Positions 8,013-17,613 are shown, counted from the first letter of the stretch. The stretch: 64,000 nt of DNA from Falsiroseomonas sp051433195 (GCF_051433195.1 NZ_JBHMFT010000021.1:1-64000); one strand, 5' to 3'. Notes: generated by a model from the sequence alone, not told the origin. A program made the numbers and translations.

Positions 8013-9391
8013 GCCGACAATGCTCCCAGAATGCGCGCCCAGGAGCGGATGCCCTTCTGGAAGCTGACCAGGTTGTATTTCTCGTTCGGGCTATGGATGC
8101 GGTCATCCTCCAGCCCGAAGCCGGCCAGCACGACATCCATGCCGAGCGATGTCTTCAGCATGTGCGTCACCGGGATGGAGCCACCGGAGCCGATGAACAC
8201 CGCGGGCTTGCCCCATTCATCGCTCAGCGCCTTCCGCGCCTTGGCGAAGGCCGGGTCGGTGTCGGGGAAGCGGATGGCGCGGCCGGAGCCGTGCTCGATG
8301 AACTCCGCGCGGCAGTCGGCGGGCAGGCGGGTACGGACATGGGCGCGGAAGGCCTCGCGGATGCGGTGCGGGTCCTGGTCGAACACCAGGCGGAAGGAGA
8401 TCTTGGCGGAGGCCTCTGCGGGGATCACGGTCTTGAAGCCATCGCCCTGATAGCCGCCGCCCATGCCGTTGATCTCGCAGGACGGGCGCGACCAGACCAT
8501 CTCCAGCGCATCGCGACCCTTCTCGCCGGCTGGCACGGAAAGGCCGATGACGCCAAGGAATTTCTCGGCGGTGAAGCCGAGCGTGCCCCATTGCTCGCGC
8601 AGCTGCGCCGGCAGGTCCGGCACGCCGTCATAGAAGCCGGGCAGCGTGACGCGGCCCTGGTCGTCGTACAGTTCCGCGAGGATCTTCGCGAGGATGCGGT
8701 TCGGGTTGGCCGCGGCCATGCCGTAGAAGCCGGAATGCAGGTCGCGGTCGGCGGCGTGGATGATTACCTCCTCACCGCACAGGCCGCGCAGCATGGTGAC
8801 GATGGCGGGTGTCTGAGGATCCCACATGTTGGTGTCGCAGATCAGCCCGATATCGGCCTTGAGTTCGGCCTGGTTGGCATCGAGGAAAGCCGGCAGGTTG
8901 ACGCCGCCCGATTCCTCCTCGCCCTCCAGCAGGATCGTCACCGAGATGGGCAGCTTGCCCGTCACCGCCTTCCAGGCGCGGCAGGCCTCGACGAAGGCCA
9001 TCAACTGTCCCTTGTCGTCGGCGCTGCCGCGGCCGCGGATGACCTTCGTGCCGTCCTCCATGGTCTCGATTACCGGATCGAAGGGATCGCGGTCCCACAG
9101 CTCCAGCGGGTCCACGGGCTGGACGTCGTAATGGCCGTAGAACAACGCGGAGGGGCCGCCGGCGCTGCGGTCATGCGCGACGACGATCGGATGGCCAGGC
9201 GTCGGCCGTGCCGATGCCTCGAAGCCGATGGATCGCAGATCGTCTGCGTGCCAATCGGCATTCGCGGCGCAGTCGCTCGCGAACGCCGGGTCGGTGGAGA
9301 TGGACTTGATGCGCAGGACGGCGAAGAGCCGTTGAAGTGCGCCGTCCATGTCACGATCAATCTGCGCAAGCACGCGGTAAAGTTCGCTCAT
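8009..9391 (-). CDS. M20 family metallo-dipeptidase
   Basis: This 460-residue cytosolic zinc peptidase of the M20 clan shows all metal-site motifs: GHYDVQP (His87, Asp89), GRGSADDKG (Asp125), LEGEEESGG (catalytic and metal Glu about 158-159), and a late HSPNEKY. A dimerization insert occupies about residues 200-310. No signal peptide is present. I chose the ATG at 9391 because AGGA precedes it at good spacing; an in-frame upstream start would add a poor 16-residue extension. It leads the operon with AbgT and SLC13 transporters, which fits hydrolysis of an imported peptide-like compound. The family cleaves dipeptides and N-acyl amino acids, and the specificity is unknown. Confidence 0.9.
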   Translation of the reverse strand: MSELYRVLAQIDRDMDGALQRLFAVLRIKSISTDPAFASDCAANADWHADDLRSIGFEASARPTPGHPIVVAHDRSAGGPSALFYGHYDVQPVDPLELWDRDPFDPVIETMEDGTKVIRGRGSADDKGQLMAFVEACRAWKAVTGKLPISVTILLEGEEESGGVNLPAFLDANQAELKADIGLICDTNMWDPQTPAIVTMLRGLCGEEVIIHAADRDLHSGFYGMAAANPNRILAKILAELYDDQGRVTLPGFYDGVPDLPAQLREQWGTLGFTAEKFLGVIGLSVPAGEKGRDALEMVWSRPSCEINGMGGGYQGDGFKTVIPAEASAKISFRLVFDQDPHRIREAFRAHVRTRLPADCRAEFIEHGSGRAIRFPDTDPAFAKARKALSDEWGKPAVFIGSGGSIPVTHMLKTSLGMDVVLAGFGLEDDRIHSPNEKYNLVSFQKGIRSWARILGALSA

Positions 9392-9519
9392 GGAGTTCCT
9401 GCCTGCCGTTGTGGCGGCCGTGGGCGCATGTCGCGTCACCAGGTCCTGCCGGTGGGGTCACGTTAGGGACAGGCTGTGCGTCATCCCACGGCGACACGTC
9501 CCGCCGCTGTGCCCTCCGT

Positions 9520-9539
9520 CCGCCGCGCCGGCGCGGCGG
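9520..9539 (-). terminator. 20-bp perfect GC palindrome after the DUF1269 gene
   Basis: CCGCCGCGCC is followed directly by its exact reverse complement, seven bases beyond the stop of the gene at 9546-10052. It could form a strong hairpin in that transcript. No T tract follows on the minus strand, so it is not a canonical intrinsic terminator; it may act as a 3'-end stabilizer. Confidence 0.4.
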
Positions 9540-9545
9540 TGTGCA

Positions 9546-10052
9546 TCATGCGGCGCCACGCTCGGCTTCGGCACCAGCCAATGCGGTGCGCAGCAGATCC
9601 TCCTTGGTCTCGTCGAAGGAACTGCTCATGATCCTTCCACCCATGCCCTGCAGTCCCTCCATCACGCGCTCGGCGGTCATCTTGCGCACCAGGAGGAACA
9701 GGGCGGCTTCGCCCGCCTCCAGCGTCTGCGCCACCTCCTTCATGAAGGTGTCGTTGATGCCGACATCGCTCAAGCGACCGGCCACCGCCCCCGTCGCTGC
9801 GCCGAGTGCGGCGCCGGCCAGCGGGTTCAGGAACAGCAGGCCGATCAGGGACCCCCAGAGCGCGCCGCTGGCCGCACCCGCCGCGGTCGGCTGGAGGATC
9901 TGGTTGAGCTTGATGCTGCCATCGGGCCTGCGCAGCGCCACGGCGGCATCGCCGACCGCGATCAGGTACTCGCGCTGCATGGCGAGGATGCGCGCGCGCG
10001 CCTCCTCCGCCTGCGGCTCGGTCGGGAAGGCGATCACGAGCAGGTCGGCCAT
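9546..10052 (-). CDS. DUF1269 family membrane-associated protein
   Basis: The 168-residue protein starts MADLLVIAFPTEPQAEEAR, followed by a helical region and a central glycine/alanine-rich hydrophobic hairpin (about residues 55-95, ALWGSLIGLLFLNPLAG). It ends in an amphipathic C-terminal domain containing GEAALFLLVRKMT. This order is characteristic of the DUF1269 family, whose function is unknown. The pattern of a cytosolic domain with a glycine-rich membrane insert suggests peripheral membrane association. The gene stands alone, with about 80 bases to the next gene upstream. Confidence 0.8.
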   Translation of the reverse strand: MADLLVIAFPTEPQAEEARARILAMQREYLIAVGDAAVALRRPDGSIKLNQILQPTAAGAASGALWGSLIGLLFLNPLAGAALGAATGAVAGRLSDVGINDTFMKEVAQTLEAGEAALFLLVRKMTAERVMEGLQGMGGRIMSSSFDETKEDLLRTALAGAEAERGAA

Positions 10053-10132
10053 TGTTGAAACTCCATGTGGTGACAGGCGGGAAGGGGGCCGCGACGCGGT
10101 GGGAGGGGGGCATGCCGCGCCGCGGGCGGGTC

Positions 10133-10471
10133 CTACTCGACGACCGTGAGGTTCGCCGGGTTGAACCGCGCGGCGCGCAGGGCACCATCCGGTGCCCTGT
10201 AGACGACGGTGGACTTCAGGAAGTCCACGGCGATGACCTCCGTGGACGGCAGCCGAAGCTGCAGGTTGTTCAGCATGATGGTTTCCAGCACGCCGCGTGG
10301 CGTGTTGGCGCCGGTGGCGCGGCGCTCGACCTCGGCCCGCAGGTCGGCGTTCAGGTAGCCTAGTTCGGCACGCTCGAACTCACGCGACGGCTGGGCCGAT
10401 GCGGCTGCGATCAACCCGAGGCCGATGGCGGCACCTAGCGCGAGCCGGCGCGTCGCCAACACAGCTGTCAT
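10133..10471 (-). CDS. Small exported protein, paralogue of the protein at 25529-25912
   Basis: This 112-residue protein of unknown function has a signal peptide (cut after AAASAQ) and a compact charged mature domain. The mature part aligns with the product of 25529-25912: SREF, then AE, LR, EVERR, NTPRGVLE, LN, LQ and R-x-P occur in the same order and spacing. I chose the ATG at 10471 because AGAGG precedes it at six bases; starts at 10477 and 10492 are possible. It lies head-to-head with an AraC-family regulator across about 200 bases, exactly as its paralogue does. Confidence 0.75.
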   Translation of the reverse strand: MTAVLATRRLALGAAIGLGLIAAASAQPSREFERAELGYLNADLRAEVERRATGANTPRGVLETIMLNNLQLRLPSTEVIAVDFLKSTVVYRAPDGALRAARFNPANLTVVE

Positions 10472-10667
10472 GGACATCCTCTGCACTCCCATGGGTTCGA
10501 GCGGGCTCGCTGCGGCCCGCACCGGATCGCTACCAAGCACTGCGGCGTAAGGGATGGGCGCCGCGTCCCCGCCCTGCACCCCGTGTTCCTTGCCACATGA
10601 TCAAGCTGGATTACGCGTCCACTTGGCGATAAGTCGTTGCCGGGAATTTGGCAGGAGTGCACCGGAC

Positions 10668-11699
10668 GTGCCCGACCCTGGCGCGACCGATCTCCGGGAC
10701 CCGGTCGCAGGTGGCGTCCCCGGCTCCGCAGGTGCGGAGCGTTTTTCGGTGGACACGCGCGGCCTGCCGCCGGCGATCCGCCTGGATGCCTGGCGGGCAT
10801 TCTGGCAGCCGGCTGTGCATGTGACAGCAGCGGGCACGGGCGGTGACGGTGGCGAGGCGTTTGACGGCCAGGCGACGCTGCGCCGGCTCGGGCGCCACGT
10901 GTTGCTGGATATGAAGGCGACGCCCGCCAACTACCGGCGGCCCCGCAGCCAGGGATTGCGGGACGGGCTGGATCAATGGCTTGTCGCGCTGCGCATGGAC
11001 GAAGCGGGCCGGCCACCCGCTTCGATCTGGCTCGGTTCCCTGTCGCACGGCTTCGGGCTGCGTCACCTCTGGGGCCGTTGGCTCGCCGTGTTCATCAGGC
11101 CGGAGTGCCTGCCCCAGGCTGCCTCGATTTTCGCGGCGCCGCGTGCCGTCCCGGTGCTCAGTCCGGCAGCGCGGATGCTCGCGGGCATGCTGCCGCGCCT
11201 CATCGCCTCCGCCGACCAGTTTGCGGCCGGGAATGAACCACGGCTGGAAGCAGCCCTGTCCTCGATGCTCGCCGCATGCCTGCTCGACGATCAGATGCTG
11301 CCGGTCTCCAACCGATGGCAGCTTGAGGCGGCGCGACGGGCACGAGTCATCGCGCTGGTGGATGCTTCGCTGAGCGATCCGGGACTGTCGCCCGCGAAGC
11401 TGGTGCGCCAGTCCGGCATCTCACGCTCGGAGTTGTACAGGTGCTTCGCGGCGGCAGGCGGCATCTCGCGTGCCATCCAGCTGCGTCGGCTGCGGCGGGC
11501 CTATGCCGAGTTGGCGCGCGCGGACGGACCATCCTCGATCAGCCGCATCAAGGAGGCGGTCGGGTTCTTCGATTCCTCCAGCTTCACCCGTGCCTTTCGC
11601 CGCGAGTTCGGCTGCACCCCGCGCGAGGTGCTGGCGCGCCGACCGCCGGTGGCGGCACATCCCCTGCCGGGCCTGGCGGCGGCGCTCAGCTTTCGCTGA
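10668..11699 (+). CDS. AraC family transcriptional regulator (first of four)
   Basis: The 343-residue product has a poorly conserved N-terminal sensing region that opens with LPPAIRLDAWRAFW. It ends in a C-terminal AraC double helix-turn-helix (GISRSELYRCF, then VGFFDSSSFTRAFRREFG). The same N-terminal LP-x-x-x-x-x-DAW motif recurs in the regulators at 17847 and 28354. I propose the GTG at 10668 because AGGAG lies 10 bases upstream; the in-frame ATG at 10554 would give an unlikely low-complexity extension. It is divergent from the small exported protein, and its last 14 bases overlap the convergent RND permease gene. The target genes are unknown. Confidence 0.85.
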   Translation: MPDPGATDLRDPVAGGVPGSAGAERFSVDTRGLPPAIRLDAWRAFWQPAVHVTAAGTGGDGGEAFDGQATLRRLGRHVLLDMKATPANYRRPRSQGLRDGLDQWLVALRMDEAGRPPASIWLGSLSHGFGLRHLWGRWLAVFIRPECLPQAASIFAAPRAVPVLSPAARMLAGMLPRLIASADQFAAGNEPRLEAALSSMLAACLLDDQMLPVSNRWQLEAARRARVIALVDASLSDPGLSPAKLVRQSGISRSELYRCFAAAGGISRAIQLRRLRRAYAELARADGPSSISRIKEAVGFFDSSSFTRAFRREFGCTPREVLARRPPVAAHPLPGLAAALSFR

Positions 11700-14600
11700 A
11701 GGCGGCCTCCGCGGGAATCACGACCCGGGCGGCGCGCCGTTCCAGCAGCGCCACATACAGCGCCGGCAGCACGATCAGCGTCAGCAGCGTTGCCACCAGC
11801 AGTCCACCCATGATGGCGAAGGCCATGGGCCCCCAGAATACCGTCGGCGCGATCGGGATCAGGCCGAGCACGGTGGACAGCGCCGTCAGCATCATCGGCC
11901 GAAGGCGCGAGGTGGCAGCCGCCACCACGGCGTCGCGCAGCGCCAGGCCATCGGCCCGGTCCTGCTCGATCTGCACGATCAGGATCACGCCGTTCTTTGC
12001 GATCATGCCGAGCAGCGCGAGGATGCCGAGGATGGCGACGAAGCCGAGCGGCCGGTCGAACACCAGCAGCGCGAGCACTACCCCGATGAGGCCGAGTGGC
12101 AGGATCGCGACCACCAGGGCGAGTCGTGCGAAGCTCTGCAACTGGAACATCAGCACGGTCAGCATTACCACGATCATGACCGGCACCACGGCGATCACGG
12201 AGTCGCGGCTTTTCGCACTTTCCTCCGCGATGCCGCCGATCTCGATGCGGGTGCCGGCGGGCAGCCGGGCGTTGATCTCGGCGATGCGCGGCGTCACCTC
12301 CGCCACCACCGTCTCGGGCAGCACACCGGGCCGTACATCGGCCTGCACGGTCAGGGCAGCGACGCGGTCGCGGCGCCAGATCAGCGGGTATTCCTGGCCG
12401 TGCTCGAAGGTGACGAACTGGCCGAGCGCCACGGTACGGCCGCCGGGGATCGGCACCTGCATCGTCTCCAGCGTATCGAGCGACAGCCGTTCCGCGGCGG
12501 TGGCGCGGGCCCGCACACTGACCAGGTAGATGTCGTCGCGGATCTGGGTGATGACGGTGCCGGTGATGGCCGCGTTCAGCGTGCCGGCGATGGCGGCCGA
12601 CGACAGGCCGAGCTGCCGCGCCTGCTCCTGGTCCACGACGACGCGCAGTTGGCGCGCCGGCTCGATCCAGTCGAAGCTGACATTGCGCGTCCCGCTGCTG
12701 GCTGCCACCTCCTGCGCCACTTCCAGCGCAACGGCGCGGATGGTCTCGATGTCGGGGCCGACCACGCGGTACTGCACCGGCCAGCCGACCGGAGGGCCGA
12801 GTTCGAGCGGGGAGACGCGTGCGGTGACCGTCGGGAATTCCTCCGCCAGCAGGGCTTCCAGCCGGCGCTGCAACGCCTCACGGACCTCCGGGTCCTTCGC
12901 AACGACGACGGCCTGGGCGAAGAACGGGTTGGGTAGTTGCGCGTTCAGCGGCAGGTAGAAGCGGATCGCGCCGCGGCCGACATAGGCGCTCCAATGTGCC
13001 ACGTCCGGATCTGCCGCGAGCGCCGCATCCAGCCGCTCCACCACCGTCAGGCTCGCGTGGATCGAGGCATTCTGCGGCAGGGTCAGGTCGACCAGCAGCT
13101 CCGGCCTGTCGGAGGAAGGGAAGAACTGCTGCGGCACGAAGCGCAGGGCATAGAGGGATATGAAGAAGGCGGCGACGGCGACCGCAATCGTCACCCAGCG
13201 TAGCCGGATGGCCAGGGTGAGGAAGGCGGCGTAGCCGCGCAGGAATGCCCCGGGTGGTGGCGGCGCGCTGCCAGCCAGGGCCTTGGGCGCCTTCAGGATC
13301 GCCATGCCGAGCAGCGGCGCGAACAGCACCGCGACGAGCCAGGAGACGACCAGCGCCAGGCCCACCACCGCGAAGATCGAGAAGGTGTACTCGCCCGCGG
13401 AACTGGCGGCGAAGCCGATCGGGATGAAGCCGGCGATCGTCACCAGCGTGCCGGTCAGCATCGGTGCCGCCAAGGTCTTGTAGGCGAAGGTGGCCGCCTG
13501 CGCCTTGCCGTCGCCGAGCGACAGCCGCCGGATCATGGCATCGATCGTGGTCATCGCATCATCCACCAGCAGGGTGAGGGCGATGATCAGCGCGCCGAGC
13601 GAGATGCGCTGCAGGTCGATGCCGGCCAGCAGCATCAGCGGGAAGACGATGGCGAGCGTCAGCGGGATGGAAAGTGCGACGACCGCGCCGGCGCGCACGC
13701 CGAGCGCGATGAAGCTGACCGCCATGATGATCAGGATCGCCTGCCACAGGCTTTCCGTGAATTCGCCGATGGCGGTGTCCACCGTCTGCGCCTGGTCGGC
13801 CACCAGGAAGGGCTCGATGCCGATGGGCAGGTCGCGCTCCGCCGCCTGCATCTCGCGCCGCAGGTTCTCGCCCAGCGCCAGGATATCGCCGCCCGCGCCC
13901 ATGGCGACGGCGAGGCCGATGGCGGGCTGTCCGTTCACGCGGAACATCGGCTGCGGCGGGTCGGAGGTGGCGCGATGGATCTCGGCGATGTCGGTCAGCC
14001 GCACCAGGCGGTCGCCGGCGACGAAGGAGATCCTGGCCAGGTCGGCCTCGTCCTGGAAGGCGCCGGAGACCCGCAGGGACAACCTCTCATCGCCGGTCTG
14101 CACCATGCCGGCGGGCTGCACGGCGTTCTGCGCCTGCAACGCGGCGATCAGCGACGGGTAGTTGAGTCCGAGCCCCGCCAGGCGTTCCAGGGAGAACTCG
14201 ACGAACACCACCTCGTCCTGCGCGCCGAGGATCTCGACCTTGGTGACGTCCGGCACGCGCAGCAGCCGGGAGCGGATGGCCTCGACATGGTCGCGCAGCT
14301 CGCGCTGGCTGAAGCCATCGGCGGTGAAGCCGAAGATGATGCCGAAGGTGTCGCCGAAATCATCGTTGAAGCCGGGGCCGACGACGCCCTGCGGCAGGGT
14401 GTGGCGCATGTCGCCGATGCGCTTGCGCACCTCGTACCACATGTCCGGCACGACGTCCGGCGGGGTGGAGCCCTTCAGCTCCACGAAGATCGTCGCCTGC
14501 CCGGCGGTGGTGTAGCTGCGCAGGCGGTCGAGGTTCGGCGTTTCCTGCAGCGTGCGTTCCAGCCGTTCCGTCACCTGCTCCAGCGTCTCCTCGATGGTGG

Positions 14601-14769
14601 CGCCGGGCCAGGCGGCCTGCACCACCATGGTGCGGAAGGTAAAGGCCGGGTCCTCGTTGCGACCGAGGCGGAAGAACACGATGCTGCCGGCGATCACCGC
14701 CACCAGCATGAAGTAGGCGAGAAGCTGCGGCCGGCGGATCGACCATTCGGACAAGTTGGGTCCGATCAT
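11686..14769 (-). CDS. RND family efflux transporter permease (AcrB-type)
   Basis: This 1027-residue inner-membrane pump subunit has the RND plan: TM1 at about 15-33, a large periplasmic loop, TM2-6 at about 340-480, TM7 at about 520, a second loop, and TM8-12. The proton-relay aspartates are present in TM4 (LLVDDAM, Asp403 and Asp404). It pairs with the membrane fusion protein encoded immediately upstream, whose stop overlaps this start by ATGA. No TolC-type outer-membrane channel is in the window, so one from elsewhere must be used. Substrates are unknown. The C-terminus overlaps the end of the convergent AraC gene. Confidence 0.93.
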   Translation of the reverse strand: MIGPNLSEWSIRRPQLLAYFMLVAVIAGSIVFFRLGRNEDPAFTFRTMVVQAAWPGATIEETLEQVTERLERTLQETPNLDRLRSYTTAGQATIFVELKGSTPPDVVPDMWYEVRKRIGDMRHTLPQGVVGPGFNDDFGDTFGIIFGFTADGFSQRELRDHVEAIRSRLLRVPDVTKVEILGAQDEVVFVEFSLERLAGLGLNYPSLIAALQAQNAVQPAGMVQTGDERLSLRVSGAFQDEADLARISFVAGDRLVRLTDIAEIHRATSDPPQPMFRVNGQPAIGLAVAMGAGGDILALGENLRREMQAAERDLPIGIEPFLVADQAQTVDTAIGEFTESLWQAILIIMAVSFIALGVRAGAVVALSIPLTLAIVFPLMLLAGIDLQRISLGALIIALTLLVDDAMTTIDAMIRRLSLGDGKAQAATFAYKTLAAPMLTGTLVTIAGFIPIGFAASSAGEYTFSIFAVVGLALVVSWLVAVLFAPLLGMAILKAPKALAGSAPPPPGAFLRGYAAFLTLAIRLRWVTIAVAVAAFFISLYALRFVPQQFFPSSDRPELLVDLTLPQNASIHASLTVVERLDAALAADPDVAHWSAYVGRGAIRFYLPLNAQLPNPFFAQAVVVAKDPEVREALQRRLEALLAEEFPTVTARVSPLELGPPVGWPVQYRVVGPDIETIRAVALEVAQEVAASSGTRNVSFDWIEPARQLRVVVDQEQARQLGLSSAAIAGTLNAAITGTVITQIRDDIYLVSVRARATAAERLSLDTLETMQVPIPGGRTVALGQFVTFEHGQEYPLIWRRDRVAALTVQADVRPGVLPETVVAEVTPRIAEINARLPAGTRIEIGGIAEESAKSRDSVIAVVPVMIVVMLTVLMFQLQSFARLALVVAILPLGLIGVVLALLVFDRPLGFVAILGILALLGMIAKNGVILIVQIEQDRADGLALRDAVVAAATSRLRPMMLTALSTVLGLIPIAPTVFWGPMAFAIMGGLLVATLLTLIVLPALYVALLERRAARVVIPAEAAFSES

Positions 14770-15854
14770 CGCACGGCATCCAGCAGCCGCACCTGCTGTC
14801 CCGGGCGCAGCGCCTGCACGCCGGCCGTTACGACGACGTCGCCGGCGGCGAGGCCGGTGCTGATGACGGCTCGCGCCGGGTCGTGCCGCAGGATTTCGAC
14901 CGGGCGCAGCGAGACGGTTCGGCTGCCGGTATCCACCACCCAGACAGCGGGCGAGCCGCCCTGGCGGGTCAGCGCGCTGGCGGGAATCGCGTAGCCGGTA
15001 CCGCCCTGCAACTCCATCCGTCCGGTCACGGTCGAACCCAGGCGCAGGCCGGCCGGCGGGTCGTCCAGGCCGATGCGCACGCGGAAGGTGCCGGTCACCG
15101 GATCTGCGCTCGGCGAAACCTCCCGGACCCGGCCGGTGGCGCGCGTGACGGGGTCGAGCGTCAGGGCTACCGTCACGATGACGCCGGGGGGCGCGCGGTC
15201 CATCACGGCGGGCGGCACGTCGAACACGGCATCCAGCCCGTCCTGGCGGGCGAGGCGTACGATCATGCGGCCGGGCGCCACCACCTCGCCCGCTTCCGCG
15301 CCGCGGGCAACAACGGTGCCGGCCGCGTCGGCCAGCAGTTCGGAGTAGCTCAGGCGGTTCTCGGCGATGTTGACCTGCGCCTGGGCCGAATCGACGGCGC
15401 TGCGCGCCGTCTGCAATTGCTGCGCGGCCTGGTCGTAGCGCTGCCGCGTGCCGAAGCCGCTGCGCAGCAATTCCCGCGCGCGCCCGTAATTCGCATCGGC
15501 CTCCACCAGCTGCGCCTGTCCCGCCAACAGGGCGGCGCGCGCGGCACGCAGCCCGTTCTCCTCGTTGGTGCGGTCGAGGCGCGCGACCACCTGGCCCGCC
15601 GTCACGCGGTCCCCGACGTTCACGAGCCTCTCGATCATGCGGCCATCGATACGGAAGCCGAGATTGACTTCCGTCTGTGCCTGGATGGTGCCGGTCAGGC
15701 TGATGGTCGTGGTGTCGCCACGCGATTCCACGGTGACGACGCGGACCGGTCGTGGCTCTGGCGCAGGCGGCGCCGGCGCTTCGCCACAGGCGGCCAGCAC
15801 CGCGAGGGCGAGCAACAGGCAGGGCAGCCTCGCGCCGCCCGGAACGCTCGTCAT
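14766..15854 (-). CDS. RND efflux periplasmic adaptor (membrane fusion lipoprotein)
   Basis: The 362-residue HlyD/AcrA-type adaptor has a lipoprotein signal with lipobox LAAC. It continues with a barrel-sandwich hybrid half-motif (GRMIERLVNVGDRVTAGQVV), an alpha-helical hairpin rich in Ala/Gln (about residues 105-165), a second lipoyl half (AAGTVVARGAEAGEVV), beta-barrel and membrane-proximal domains. It links the permease to an outer-membrane channel. The ATG at 15854 is preferred over an upstream extension because it places the signal peptide at the N-terminus. The stop overlaps the permease start by ATGA. Confidence 0.9.
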   Translation of the reverse strand: MTSVPGGARLPCLLLALAVLAACGEAPAPPAPEPRPVRVVTVESRGDTTTISLTGTIQAQTEVNLGFRIDGRMIERLVNVGDRVTAGQVVARLDRTNEENGLRAARAALLAGQAQLVEADANYGRARELLRSGFGTRQRYDQAAQQLQTARSAVDSAQAQVNIAENRLSYSELLADAAGTVVARGAEAGEVVAPGRMIVRLARQDGLDAVFDVPPAVMDRAPPGVIVTVALTLDPVTRATGRVREVSPSADPVTGTFRVRIGLDDPPAGLRLGSTVTGRMELQGGTGYAIPASALTRQGGSPAVWVVDTGSRTVSLRPVEILRHDPARAVISTGLAAGDVVVTAGVQALRPGQQVRLLDAVR

Positions 15855-15978
15855 GCTCGAAATCCCTGCGCTGTTGGGCAAGGGGAAACTAGCGTTGCGT
15901 CGGCTTTGCTTGACCGGCCACCCGTCCCGGCCCTGCGCCCTACGTCCCGAAGCCGTGCTGGGTGCGGCGCGCGGCGTG

Positions 15979-17001
15979 CTAGACGCCCGCGAGCATCGCA
16001 TCCAGATCGAGCGACGAGCGTCGACCGATGGCCTCTGCATGGTCGCGCAGGAAATCCTCCGCCGCTCGTCGTCCGGCCTGACGCAGCCAGTCGAGGAAGG
16101 CCCATTCGGCGTTGAGCTTGGAGGAATAGCCGAGCGCCGCCATCACCTCGTTGCGCACCATGTGCAGCCGCATGCGGGCCCAGGCCGCGCCTTCGTCGTT
16201 GCCGGGGTCGGCGACCTTGCGCAGCAGGGCCATCATCTTCAGCTCCTTCAGCGCGACGGCGTTGAAGGAGATCTCGTTCACCCGGTCCAGGATGTCGCGC
16301 GCGGTGCGCGGCGTGCCGGGCCGCTCGATCGGGTTGATCGGGATAAGGATGGTGTCGTCGGAGGCCAGTTCCGTCACCAAGGGCGTCAGCGTCGGATTGC
16401 CGGCGAAGCCGCCATCCCAGTAGGGCTCTCCGTCGATCTCCACCGCCTGGAACAGCTGAGGCAGGCAGGCGGAGGCCAGCATCGCCTCGATGGTCAGGTC
16501 CGCATTGCGGAAAATCCGCGCGCGTCCGGTGCGCACGCTGGTGGCGGTGACGAAGACCTTGACCGGACCGTCGCGCAGCGCCGCGAAATCCACGCTCTCG
16601 CGCAGCACCTCCGCCAGCGGGTTGCCGGCGACGCTCGGCATGTCGTAGGGCGAGACGACGCGCGCCAGCAGGTCCATCATCAGGAAGGCGGGCGAGTTGT
16701 CGAGCGTCCAGCGGCCGAGCATGACGTCCACCGGCCCGCGCTGGAACGGGCTGAAGGTGGCGCTGCGGGAGACGCGGCGCCAGAACGCCTCCAGCGCCTC
16801 ACGCGCGCCCTGGCGGCCGCCGAGGGCGTGGCCGCTGGCCAGCACCGCTGCGTTCATCGCGCCGGCGGAGGTGCCGGAGATGCCCTCCACCTCCAGCCAC
16901 GGCTCCTCCAGCAGCCGGTCGAGAACGCCCCAGGTGAAGGCGCCATGGGACCCGCCGCCCTGCAAGGCGAGGTCAACCGTCACGGGATCACGTCGTTGCA
17001 T
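15979..17001 (-). CDS. Patatin-like phospholipase family protein
   Basis: This 340-residue protein has the complete patatin catalytic set: oxyanion-hole motif QGGGSHGAF (about 14-22), nucleophile elbow GTSAG with Ser45, and the dyad aspartate in YWDGG (Asp196). There is no signal peptide or lipobox, so it is probably cytosolic or delivered by another route. The family hydrolyses phospholipid or other acyl esters. GGAG upstream supports the ATG at 17001. The gene follows the hypothetical membrane protein by 21 bases, so they may share a transcript; 124 bases separate it from the efflux genes downstream. Confidence 0.9.
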   Translation of the reverse strand: MQRRDPVTVDLALQGGGSHGAFTWGVLDRLLEEPWLEVEGISGTSAGAMNAAVLASGHALGGRQGAREALEAFWRRVSRSATFSPFQRGPVDVMLGRWTLDNSPAFLMMDLLARVVSPYDMPSVAGNPLAEVLRESVDFAALRDGPVKVFVTATSVRTGRARIFRNADLTIEAMLASACLPQLFQAVEIDGEPYWDGGFAGNPTLTPLVTELASDDTILIPINPIERPGTPRTARDILDRVNEISFNAVALKELKMMALLRKVADPGNDEGAAWARMRLHMVRNEVMAALGYSSKLNAEWAFLDWLRQAGRRAAEDFLRDHAEAIGRRSSLDLDAMLAGV

Positions 17002-17022
17002 CGCGCACTCCAGGCTGGTGGG

Positions 17023-17613
17023 TCAGTGCTTCCCGGAGGGAACCACGCGCACGCTGGCCTGCGCCAGCCGGCGCAGCAGGCGCAGGCGGCGCAGGATGGG
17101 GCGGCGGTCGTGCAGCAGCATCTCCACCGGCTTCCACATCGCCACCCAGCCAAGGATGCCGATGCTCTCGCGCGCAATGCGGGCCAGTGGCCGATCGGGG
17201 AAGTTGGTGGTGAGCCACCAGGCGACCATCAGGCAGCCGGCAAGAATCGCGAGCCCGACGGCGGTGCTGCGCCGCCCATCCGCCAGGTGCTCCTTGGCCG
17301 AGCGCTCCTGCGCCTCCGCCAGCAGGCCGAAATGCGTCGCGAGCGCTTCGCCGAGCCGTACCGCATCGGCACTGCCCATCGCATCGGCCGGCAGGCGGAC
17401 GGTGACGCCGAGCGGCACATCCTCCGGCTGGCGGCGCGCCCATTCGATGATCGCGCCTTCCGCGGCCGCGCGAAGGCAGCCGGGATGCAGCGGCCAGGCG
17501 GCATCCACAGCGACCAGCTGGCCGACATCCATCAGGTCGAGATCGAGATTCGCCGTCGCTCGCGGCGCGGCTGGCACGTCGGCCTGTGGCGCAGCCATCG
17601 CGGCGTCGGACAT
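17023..17613 (-). CDS. Hypothetical protein with two C-terminal hydrophobic segments
   Basis: I do not recognise this 196-residue protein. The first 110 residues are soluble in character, with a conserved-looking core (AAEGAIIEWARRQPEDVPLGV). Two hydrophobic stretches follow (about 116-135, AVGLAILAGCLMVAWWLTT, and about 147-163), and the C-terminus is strongly basic (RRPILRRLRLLRRL), which suggests an inner-membrane protein with a cytosolic tail. It sits upstream of the patatin gene in the same direction. Confidence 0.65.
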   Translation of the reverse strand: MSDAAMAAPQADVPAAPRATANLDLDLMDVGQLVAVDAAWPLHPGCLRAAAEGAIIEWARRQPEDVPLGVTVRLPADAMGSADAVRLGEALATHFGLLAEAQERSAKEHLADGRRSTAVGLAILAGCLMVAWWLTTNFPDRPLARIARESIGILGWVAMWKPVEMLLHDRRPILRRLRLLRRLAQASVRVVPSGKH

